From Prorocentrum cordatum (taxonomy: Eukaryota; Sar; Dinophyceae; Prorocentrales; Prorocentraceae), in NCBI GenBank assembly GCA_963575745.1, contig CAUYUJ010017808.1:1-64000 (forward strand): a DNA stretch of 64,000 nucleotides, read 5' to 3'. The translations under genes were made by a program, and so were the position numbers. This document shows, one piece after another, positions 32,701 to 40,800 of this stretch. The first letter of the stretch is position 1. Every line of letters starts with the position of its first letter. The notes beneath the pieces are model-generated. The model was not told the origin of the DNA. It made no database searches and saw only the letters and a program-made list of their open reading frames with translations.

Positions 32701-35106
32701 AACATGGAGGTTGACAGAGCGGACGCTTCGACACAGAGAGGTCGGCCCGCGGCGGTGGCCTTCCCGCAGGAGGCCCCCGAGCGCCCGACGGCAAAGGTGA
32801 GGTCTCAACCCCCTGTGGCGATCCCAGCCGTGGGAGGCGCAGGCACGGTCGTCGTCAGCGAGAGCGAGGCGAGGTCCAGCACCGACGACGTGATGATCGG
32901 GGGCCTGCACGTGATCGATGGCGTGGACGTGGTGGCGATGCTCATCCCAGAGGAGGACGAGTGGCAGCTCGCGGCGATGGACGACAGCAACTTCGAGACC
33001 ATCTCCGACGACAGCCAGAGCGACATGATCGGCGAGGTGAACTACGAGGACCCCGCGTCGGCGGAAGGGATCGTGGCGTACGACTCGAGGACTGGCGAGC
33101 AGCTAGACAGCGAAGAGGTGCGCAAAGGGAGGTCCAAGGAGCTGCGCGACCTGGCGGAGTTCGAGGTGAAGGTCGAGGTGGACGAGTCCGAGATGATCAG
33201 CAAGCCAGGAAAGAAGATCTGGTCGAAGTGGGTGGAGACGCGGAAGGACCCGAACAGCGCTGAGGTCAGGAGCAGGCTGGTCGCGACCGAGATCAACACG
33301 GGCGAGGTTAGGACGGACTGCTTCGCTGCGACGCCGCCGTTGAAGTTCGTGAGACTGATACTGGCGTGGGCGGCGAGCTACAGTCCCAGAAGGAGCAGCG
33401 CGGGGGCCAAGATGATCCTGCTGCTGTTCGACATCTCTGTGGCGTTCTTCCACGGCCTGGTGCGGAAGGTGCTGTACGTGGTACCGCCGAAGGACCTGCG
33501 CAAGAAGGGCAAGGTGTGGAGGCTGCTTCGGAGCCTATATGGGACGAGGGACGCGAGCCAGGTGTTCCAGACGTACGTGGCGGACAACCTGAGCGAGCAC
33601 GGCTTCGACAGGAACGCGGTGGTCCCGTGCTTGTACTGGGGTAGCGAGCTAGAGGCGCTGGGGGTTCACTGGGGCGACGACTTCATCTACGCCCTGCCGA
33701 ACGACAGCGCCGACGACCTCGAGCAGCTGATGAGGGAAGTGTTCAAGGTGAAGATCTGCGAGCGTGTGGGGCCCAACTGCAAGTCCAGTGCGGCGTTTCT
33801 ACACAGGACGCTTTCATGGAGTTCGAAGGGTTTCACCTGGGCGCATGACCCGACTCACACCGTGGCGATGGCCAAGGCTTTCGGCTTCGACGGGCAGACG
33901 CGCTTGGACCAGGAGAAGTGGGTCGTGACGGTCGCGCCGGGCTCCAAGACGGTGGGCAAGACTCGTGATGCCGCAGACCCCCTTGACGAAGAAGGAGCGG
34001 CGCTATACCGAGCGCTCGTGGGGACGGCGCTCTACGTCGGTCAAGACCGTCCCGAGGCGCAGTACGCGACGAAGGAAGTCGCTCGCCACATGTCGACACC
34101 AACGAGATCGGCATGGTGTGCCCTCAAGCGGTTGTGCAAGTACTATTCGGAGGTGCCGTTGCTCGTGTGGGAGTTCAACTACCAGAGGATGCCAGAGGAC
34201 GTGAGAGTGGTCACGGACGCGAACTGGGCAGGCGAGCTGGAGGCATTGCGCTCCACCTCCGCTGGCTGGGTATACTTCGGAAGCCATCTACTCGAAGCCT
34301 ATTCCTCGACTCAACAGATAGTGGCCTTATCGACGGCGGAGAGCGAGTACATATCGATAACGAAAGGAGCTGCACATGCGTTGGAGGTCAGGAGCGCGCT
34401 CGCCGAGTACGGCTGGGTCAAGAAGGTGATCTGCGAGGCGGACTCGTCGGCTGGACGGTCGATGGCCACAAGACGTGGCGTGGGTCGAGTACGTCATCTG
34501 GACGCGCGCCTGTTGTGGCTACAAGAGTTGTGCGCAGACGGCACGATCGAGATGCGCGTGAAGCCTGGGGAGTCCAACGAGGCGGACCTGGGCACCAAGA
34601 TGGTCGACATACAGAGGGTGACCAAGTTGATGAAGACTACGTCGCTGCGCCCTCCTGGGGGCTGGGGCTGCTGGGTCGTGGCAGCGGCGTTGGAGAAGGC
34701 GACTGCAACAGACGATTGCAGCGTCGGCTTGGACAAGTACTACGGGGCGATGGATCGGACCAGCGGGAGTGTCTTCGAGAGCTGGGTGCTGGTAGCCCTC
34801 ATCGGCATGGGCGTGCTCTTGTTGGTCCTGGGGCTCGCGTGTGGCTATGCCGTGGGAAGGTGCTGCTCGCCGAGGAGCGCCACTGGCGAACGGCGCAATG
34901 TGGAGTCCACGCAGACGGAGGAGCTCGAGATCATTCCGTACTGGGAGTGGCTGCTGAACGACCTGCAGAAGGAGCTGCACACCAGGGGCGTGAAGGCGAT
35001 CCCGAAGCTGAAGGGCCACTGCATCCAGAAGTTGTTGGAGATCGACCAGGTGCGCCTGGTGAGGCCACAGCACTGGCCGCGGGTCAAGAGAGTGAGGCAG
35101 CTTTGA
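29758..35106 (+). CDS. copia Gag-Pol polyprotein with C-terminal membrane and SAP-like extension
   Basis: 1,782 residues from the ATG at 29758. Residues 1-45 form a Gln/Leu heptad coiled coil; the capsid-like gag follows. Residues 285-325 are Gly/Lys repeats, then a CCHC knuckle (C331, C334, H339, C344). Protease DSGA has its aspartate at 398. The integrase has H576, H581, C588 and C591 and likely acidic residues D623, D685 and E722. Reverse transcriptase has D1225 and a GDD box (D1307, D1308) where copia usually has YVDD. RNase H starts near D1487 and includes the GRVRHLD motif. Unusually, the protein continues for about 170 residues beyond RNase H with a hydrophobic segment (about 1676-1703) and a SAP-like helix pair (about 1732-1763). 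The protein makes the virus-like particle, copies the RNA and integrates the cDNA. Everything is in one frame with no shift between gag and pol. All catalytic residues checked are present, so it is plausibly active. Confidence 0.93.
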   Translation: MEALTQRLAQLEEQQRQQRTVIETQQAQLTAAQNELAAVRATGNGAAAQQPAGEARAGAPISLVDLRVGNKPEVFTGEAKEWKNWSFKMRQYLSAIDETLHAEVLDVDANPTRELTMNDMAAEAQRRARQLAFILTMHTKDVALQMVTKLPDPSNGYEIWRRFLEEFEPAHKGRFRAMLMQILQYQFAGDRGLAIEEFERLVRQYEAQSGDILQETIKAAVISNNPEDPEWRRHVGLNATRLQDYASLKDEWKAVHQAERRWGVDGDSAPMEVDALTSKGKGKDGGKGKGKDGGRGKGKGDGKGKDGGRGKGKGDGKDKNKVEASKKERKCFFCREKGHERKDCPKFTTWLEEKKKAGHAGGSGTAAALNTVQQDDGWVFMVDEEFEGDELCELIMVDSGASANVCPRDHVPENGLREEARPRRMTTATGELIAQHGRRRVSYETEFGKITTDYRVLDVKRPIWSLGAMVESGCDAYFTKGKSWIVKDGKELELIRKGNLFYVIARPSKIGGSNALELNPLTQAEIEQRALAREHAAFGAAGPAAEATLAEDGDPAVRIKVPTGPATPTAEERAQHESAGHVPYRSWCSHCVAARAADKPHRRSEDPTGLSAEEAAIPRIEFDFAEIGRESDASPGIPSLNGVDVGSESLSATLCPSKAFSEYLVETILAFVDALGHNAVLLHSDQEPVLVQLLKAVQSKRAKRTLVRHGPRGSHQSQGKIEGANRVINGVLRAIWINMEEHMGEKVSTDSILIAWGVRHAAWSLTRFQVKSDGRTPYVRIFGKAYGGEVLPFGERVMYKYTAVPSGNLDQKWAHGVWVGKAPLTDEHLVLTVDGVKKARSVHRLPVDERYVKEELAKVKGLPWNGTASDLKAPIVSQQDQGPSGHRRLYLTRAIVQKYGATPGCSGCAGLGPHTEVCRARLEKMVADAAAGPRGIAVGAPLAARPDPGPPAGAAEPSSAASGDAPRAPAGGDGSGGVAAENMEVDRADASTQRGRPAAVAFPQEAPERPTAKVRSQPPVAIPAVGGAGTVVVSESEARSSTDDVMIGGLHVIDGVDVVAMLIPEEDEWQLAAMDDSNFETISDDSQSDMIGEVNYEDPASAEGIVAYDSRTGEQLDSEEVRKGRSKELRDLAEFEVKVEVDESEMISKPGKKIWSKWVETRKDPNSAEVRSRLVATEINTGEVRTDCFAATPPLKFVRLILAWAASYSPRRSSAGAKMILLLFDISVAFFHGLVRKVLYVVPPKDLRKKGKVWRLLRSLYGTRDASQVFQTYVADNLSEHGFDRNAVVPCLYWGSELEALGVHWGDDFIYALPNDSADDLEQLMREVFKVKICERVGPNCKSSAAFLHRTLSWSSKGFTWAHDPTHTVAMAKAFGFDGQTRLDQEKWVVTVAPGSKTVGKTRDAADPLDEEGAALYRALVGTALYVGQDRPEAQYATKEVARHMSTPTRSAWCALKRLCKYYSEVPLLVWEFNYQRMPEDVRVVTDANWAGELEALRSTSAGWVYFGSHLLEAYSSTQQIVALSTAESEYISITKGAAHALEVRSALAEYGWVKKVICEADSSAGRSMATRRGVGRVRHLDARLLWLQELCADGTIEMRVKPGESNEADLGTKMVDIQRVTKLMKTTSLRPPGGWGCWVVAAALEKATATDDCSVGLDKYYGAMDRTSGSVFESWVLVALIGMGVLLLVLGLACGYAVGRCCSPRSATGERRNVESTQTEELEIIPYWEWLLNDLQKELHTRGVKAIPKLKGHCIQKLLEIDQVRLVRPQHWPRVKRVRQL

Positions 35107-35281
35107 ACGTGGATTCGCGCCGATGGCTCTTCTTGGGGGCGTTTAAGTCCTGGCCAGGCCTGCAAAGCAGATCGGGCAGCATCGGTGCGTTTCGGAATGC
35201 GTGCGCCTTGAGCACGCAAGGACTACAGCCTGACAGACGCCGAGTCGACTTGCGATTGAGCATGCGCGAGTCGAGAGGAGG
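35107..35281 (+). promoter_or_regulatory. copia 3' untranslated segment and polypurine tract
   Basis: Between the stop codon and the right LTR are 175 bp ending in GAGAGGAGG (35273-35281) directly against the LTR, the expected position of the plus-strand primer (polypurine tract). No second frame was found here. Confidence 0.6.
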
Positions 35282-35506
35282 TGCGGCGGTTTCTGGGGTG
35301 TCAGGGCCAATGTAGTCCAAACCTGGCTGACACATTAGGGTCCTGCGTGGTAGTATGATGTTGTGGCAGAGGGGCTTGTGCAGAGCAGTGTACAGCGGCA
35401 CGAGCAGCAGCAGCTTAGCAGCATCAGGACTGGAGATCTGTCGCCGACACTTTGGCTCAAGTCAAAAGGATGTCACGATCCGTTCGGCTGACGCCCCATC
35501 CGCGCA
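35282..35506 (+). repeat. right LTR of the copia element
   Basis: 225 bp with no difference seen from the left LTR. It is followed by the second ATACA (35507-35511) and the resumed AT/CA microsatellite. Confidence 0.93.
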
Positions 35507-36019
35507 ATACACATATATATATACACACATATATATGTATATATATACCTTACGGAGCGGACGTGTGGGCTAGACAGTAAAGCTATTGCGCGCGGCGCAA
35601 GAACTCCAGGATTTAGACCCTCAGTTCCTGGAGTTACAAGTATGTCATTAAGGGAGTTGTCGTCTGGTTTCAGGCCCCAGGCCAGCACGGATCGATCTGG
35701 CTCGAAAAAAAGTAGCAGAAAGATGGTGGCAGGGGCTCCAGTCTTGATTGTGTACAAAACGGTTTTTTTCGCGACGTCGGATCTCAGCGGAGATCGGCTG
35801 CCCCTTGGCCTTCTCTTTTGCGTCGTTTGGTTTTTGGGACGTTTTCAGCGGGATTGTTTTTTAGCAGCGTTCGGCCTCATGGTGGCCCTCGCCGGGCCTG
35901 AGGTGCGGGCAAGACTTCTGCCCATATCCACTGCAGCTTGGAGTTTCGGGCTCTCTTCCCCAGAACCCCGAGGCGCTCTGGATATGGATAAGAATCTGGC
36001 CCCTATAGAATCGATATTT

Positions 36020-36089
36020 GTCCATATCCAGTGCGCCACGGCCTTGCGGTGCCCCTTCCGAGAAAAACCACGACGCACTGGATATGGAC
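36020..36089. repeat. 16-bp perfect inverted repeat
   Basis: GTCCATATCCAGTGCG (36020-36035) and its exact complement CGCACTGGATATGGAC (36074-36089) are separated by 38 bp. Looser copies in alternating orientation lie near 35916 and 35976. Confidence 0.85.
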
Positions 36090-36426
36090 GTAAACACTGC
36101 GCGCATGCCGGGCCGTCCAGACACGGCCTGGAGCGCAGAACCAGCCCTGGGGACGTGGTCGACAGACCTCTGGAGATCCCCGCTGTGGGAAAAGTCGCGC
36201 CGTCGGAGGTCTGGGCAAGCGCATGCCCACGCGTCGAACCACACGATGTGCGTCCGCCCCGGCGAATTTCCAAGACCTCGGCCCGGGGCCCGTCAGCGGG
36301 CCCCTGGGGCCATCGGCCATGGGGACGGGAAGCTACAGTCCCTGGGAACGAGCTCGGAACCTCTGCGGCGCCGCAGACTGAAACGATCGCATCGACGGAT
36401 GTCTGGGCGCTCCGGGCTTCACAATT

Positions 36427-36589
36427 GAAGGGGAACTGGAACACACAAATAAATACACACAAATAAAAAAAAAAACCTCATATTTCCCCATATTTTCTGG
36501 GCTTTTGTCTTCCCCCCCACATCCCATATTTTCCCATATTTTTTGGGAATCGCCGATTCATTGTGTCTGTGTGTTTTCTCCCCTCCTGA
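36427..36589. repeat. dispersed repeat family R1, copy 1
   Basis: About 163 bp: AACACACAAATAAATACAC, an A run, CCCATATTTTC phrases, TTTTGTCTTCCCCCCCAC, then GGGAATCGCCGATTCATTG, TGTCTGTGTGTTTT and CTCCCCTCCTGA. Other copies are at 48432-48592, 49391-49552 and 51583-51746. The ends are loosely complementary (GGGGAAC..AACACACA against TGTGTGTTTTCTCCCC), as in a MITE. Confidence 0.8.
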
Positions 36590-37414
36590 ACAATAGCAGG
36601 GGGGGTGGTCTCATTTGGGGGGAGGGAGGGTCCGGTGTTTGAGCTGTCTTGGAGGGCTCCAGGGGGTCTGGGCAGAAGGCAGCCCTGACACGGCTTTCCT
36701 GGAGGGGTCTGCAAACGGCGCGTCTGGGAGAGTTGTGGCCCCCCCCCCCCTTTCTCATGAGAGCCGGGGTGCACACGGATCCCGGCAAAGCCCGCCCTGA
36801 GCCCGTGGCCACTGCGCACGCCCTGCTGGCCCTGCGCTCTTACGGCCTTGGCGCAGAGGCGGGCACCAGCACGAATATCGCTGGCTGCCTCCACCGAGAT
36901 GATCCCGATCTCGATACTCGGGCTTCCGGAGGGCCAGAAGATCACCACCAAACACCAAAATCAAGGACCACCCTCCCTGGCGGAGGCAACTCCACGAGTC
37001 TCCATGCTGGTGCCAGTGTCCATGCCTACAGTACTTTTCGTCGCCTGGGCAGGGCTGGTGCACTCTTGCACTCTTGCGCACTTCTCGTGCCTTCCAAAAT
37101 GCTAGAAAATCTCCCTCCAGAACTAGTTAGGCCTGTCATGACTGCCCACGAGAGCTCGACTGGACTTCAGGCTCAAAGGTCCTTGTGCCACTCTTTGGCG
37201 GCGCGCAGGGGGGTAAAAAGTGAGGGGGGTCCATCTCAGGAAGAGGCTGCTTCTTAGCAGGCGACGACCTCACACCTGTAGGCAAGGCCCGCGCCTGCTG
37301 AGTAACAGGGGTGCTTCTGAGAAGCCTTCCCCCCTCCCCCGCATCCCCCTCCCGCGCGCGGCCGAACTCCTGTGGCGCTCCTGGAGGGCCCGGAGCTTCT
37401 TGCTTCCCCTCGCC

Positions 37415-37853
37415 CGGGGGCCAGGTCCGCCACCGAGCCCTTGTCCGACGCCGCGCCTCCCGGCCCGCGTGCCCGCGCGCCCGCGCCCGCGCCCGCGCGC
37501 AAGGACCCACGGCGGGCCCGCTCGGCGCCCGCCGGCGGCCTCGCCGCCCGGCCCGCGGGGGCGGTGGCCCAGGCGGAGCGCGGCTCGGCGCCGCCGAGGG
37601 GCCCGTCGATGGCCACGGCCGCGGCGCCCAGGCACAGCGCCTTCAGCGCGTCGCCGGCGCCCCGCGCGCCGCAGTCGGCGAGGACGGGCACGCCGGCGGC
37701 GTGCGCGAGCCGCGCCACCTCGTGCAGCAGTGCCGCGTCGGCGCCAGCGCCGCCCCCGCCCACGCGCAGCCCCTCTGCTCCGGCCGCGAGGAGCCGGGCC
37801 GCCTGGGCGCCCGAGGAGACGCGGCCGGCGACGACGTCGACGCCCGCGAAGGC
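37415..37853 (-). CDS. IMPDH-like exon: C-terminal half of the barrel
   Basis: Starts after the acceptor CCCAGAG with FAGVDVVAGRVSSGAQAARL and continues EGLRVGGGG, LADCGARGAGDALKALCLG and AAVAIDGPLGGAEP, matching NLQVIGGNVVT through VMMGSLLAGTE of IMPDH. It ends with a DKGSVADL phrase. The catalytic cysteine loop is absent: GGGGAGADAALLHEVARLA replaces it. The 3' boundary is not fixed. A (CTC)n tract sits about 10 bp upstream of the acceptor. Confidence 0.65.
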
Positions 37854-40800
37854 CTCTGGGACGCGTCCTCCTCCTCCTCCTCCTCCTCCTCCTCCTCCTC
37901 CTCCTCCTCCTCCTCCTCCTCCTCCTCGGGATCCTGGCGTCGCATTTTGACTCACGTTGGGCGACTTCGCCGCACATCGGCTGCTTGCAAGAGTGGCCTA
38001 GGTAAGAGCGACCTTTGGTGCGCAGCTCTGGGGGGCGCGAAGGGGCCAAGTCCAAGCGCGCACGCCGCTGCTATCGCATCGAATTCGGCAATCGGGGGCC
38101 GCAACGGTCAGGGAAAACTAGTCCGGGTAACACCTAAACAGGGCAACAAACCCACCATGGGATCCAAACGGAAAAACTGCAAGGGCCAGAACACCAAAAT
38201 TGCACGGCAATTGTTCAGCAACGCGAAAAACCTGCACTGCATGTTATCTGCAAGTACTTACGGAAAAACTGCAAACAAGCCCCACAGACCGGGTAATAGA
38301 GGACCAAAACAAAAAGTTGCAGCGCAGCAGCCAAAAACATTGTCAACGCAGACAAGAAGTGGCAGGTGCTGCATTGAATGCGAAAGCCTGAACAACAATG
38401 CACTGCAACAAAATCCGCGTTTGTTGTCTCGAACCGGCCATTTCCTGTTACCCCGTCTGCTATTACCCCGTCTCCGCTTTGGGCCCGCACCAGAGGCCAC
38501 CCCGGCGAAGGGTCACTCTTACATGTAGTCGTCGAACAGATCCACAGGGGAGCCAAAAACAGCATCAGGCAACAGAGCTGTGGGAGGCGCCCCCTCCCTC
38601 TTCGACGAAGAAGTGGAACGAGCGGCATCGACACAAAAAGTTCGGAGGCCCGCGCGAACTTCTTGGATCGGCGACGGGCCCCCAGGGGCGGCGCCGAAGG
38701 CGCCGCCAGGATGACCTGGCGCCGAGACAAGAAATCCGCACGGAACTCCGAAAGCCTCTGTCTACTCAGTTTCTTGTTCAGTTAATATGAATATTGATTA
38801 GAATCAGCACGGAACTCCAGAATGTCGTGCTTACTATGCTTAATGTTAGTATGCGTCTTCGTATTCTTGTTTTTCGATGGATTACTGGTTTGCTCGTTAT
38901 TATGTTGCTTCGTTTCATGAAATACGAGTACGTTCACGATCCTCTCCTGACTCGTATGACTCCCCGAGCTTTCATCGATGTAACTATTATCAGTATTCTC
39001 ATTCGCCGGATCATGATTCGCATTACTCCCCGTATTTCATCTAAGTACTATTATCCGTTGTCCTATTCGCCCGATCATGATTGTTATGTGTAGTCGCATT
39101 ATTATTATCTGTAATACGACTATTAGTATTGTAGCTAGCATTGGCAAAATTACCCTTATTCCATTATTATGGCTATAGCTATAATATTTCAGTCTGCTCC
39201 TTATGCGTAATACGCGTCTGCTTCGTATACGTAATATGCTTAATATAAGCATAGCGAATATTCGTGTTATCACATAGCTTACATTATTCGTAACACTGAT
39301 ACCATACTGAATCATAAGATTGCTCATGAGGTCTATTTCTAACGTTATCAGCATTACTACGATTGTGTGAAATGGTTCACACTATTCGTAATCGTTTAAT
39401 CGGTATGCGCATTCATATTACGAACTGTGTTTCTCACTCGTAATAGTAGTTGCATGTGTTGTATTATTGCGAGTTTCATATCGTTCCTCGTATTATTACT
39501 CGCACTGATAGTATCATCGTCATTTCTCTTTGTACGATTAGTAATATTATTAGTGCCATTCGAATCCAACCCCAGGACCCTCACGGATCGACCTGGCTCG
39601 GGGAATGCCTCGGAAAAAATGGGTCCAGGGCCAGTCGTGTTTCCCCACGAAGCTGCGTGTTGCTCGCGACCTCGGATCGCAGGGGACGACGCCGACCGTG
39701 TACCTGACCAGCTCGACGCACGCTGCCGCGAGCACGCGCGGCGCAGCGTGCATCGACCTGGTCTGGCACTCGGCACTCGGCACTGGCGTCGCACAGGGCC
39801 TGCTTGAGCCTGCCGAGGAAGGTCACCGTCTCCCCGTCGACACCACCGTCCGTGTCCAGGAGCAGGACGTCTGCGCCCGCGTCCACGAGCGCGCTCGCGC
39901 GCTCCAGGCCCCCGGGTTCGCCCGCGGCCACGGCCGCGGCGACCAGCAGGTGCCTGTTGGCGTCCCGCGAGGCGAGGGGGTGCAGGGCGTTGCGCCGCAG
40001 GTCGCCCTGGCGGGACAACGACAACCACACATCGCGGGCGCGGCGGCCCAGGACTGGGGCGAACTCAGAACGGGGCACATCGGAGATCTGTGGAATCCAG
40101 CGGCTCTGGCTGGCCAGTCGAGGCCAATATGCGCCAACCTGCCGGGTCCAACCAGGCAATCTGGCGAGGGAGTCACTCTGATCCAGTCTAGCGAGCAAGC
40201 ACGAAATGCCAATATGATCCATTTGGCAACCAGCTCCAACATCAGAGATATCATTGGAGAAGCGATCTGGCATATTGCGCAATCTAGCGGCCTGCCCAAA
40301 CAACGAATGTGGGCCACCCCCTGGGAGCGAAAGTACCGCCTCTGGCAGTCTGCTCCAAAAACCAAAGTGGCCAATATGATGAAGAGTCCAACCTGGCACT
40401 CTGGTACAAGATGCAATCTGGCTGTCCTCGCAAGCCAACCTGGCGGGCGCCTCAATCTGGGGCGCAATATGATGTTCAATATGGAAAACGTTGCAGTCTG
40501 ATCCAAGCTGCCGTAAGAGCCAGATTCGCTTGGATTCTGTCAATGTGAACCTGTTCGAACCAAAAACAGTCCAAGCGCACAGCAAGGATGCGCGGTGAGG
40601 ATGCAGAGGGCGCTGGAAAGCCATGTCGACGTGGCTCCAACGGCGCGCGGCCGAAGGCCGAAGGAGGCAAGGGTGCCCAGCTGAGTGTGGCAGCGATGCT
40701 CTCTGACTGAGCAGAGGTCCGCGGGCGCCAGCCGAGGGTCACAGTACCGAGGTGGGAAGAACAATCTACGAGGCCGATGTGGCATCACAGCAGCAATTCG

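Larger units (their letters stand above)
29374..35506 (+). mobile_element. complete Ty1/copia LTR retrotransposon
   Basis: The element is 6,133 bp: a 225-bp left LTR (29374-29598), a candidate primer site directly after it, a repeat-containing leader, one open polyprotein frame (29758-35106), a purine tract and a 225-bp right LTR (35282-35506). The LTRs start TG and end CA, and base-by-base reading found no difference between them. The 5-bp ATACA duplication flanks it. Because LTRs are copied from one template at insertion, identity together with the intact frame points to recent transposition. Domain order protease, integrase, reverse transcriptase, RNase H places it in Ty1/copia. Confidence 0.95.
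35512..37253. other. non-coding stretch between the copia element and the IMPDH-like gene
   Basis: Holds the right half of the split AT microsatellite, a 9-bp-stem hairpin at 35602-35635 (AACTCCAGG / CCTGGAGTT), alternating copies of CCATATCCAGTGC at 35910-36090, and copy 1 of a dispersed repeat (36427-36589). A minus frame near 36951-36760 (SPSIEIGIISVEAASDIRAG) is of balanced composition but has no other support. Confidence 0.5.

Noticed and set aside
34113-35315. 400-codon plus-strand frame
   Set aside because: A shifted-frame shadow of the copia RNase H region and C-terminal extension.
37311-38528. 405-codon plus-strand frame
   Set aside because: Antisense to the IMPDH-like exon and the CTC microsatellite.
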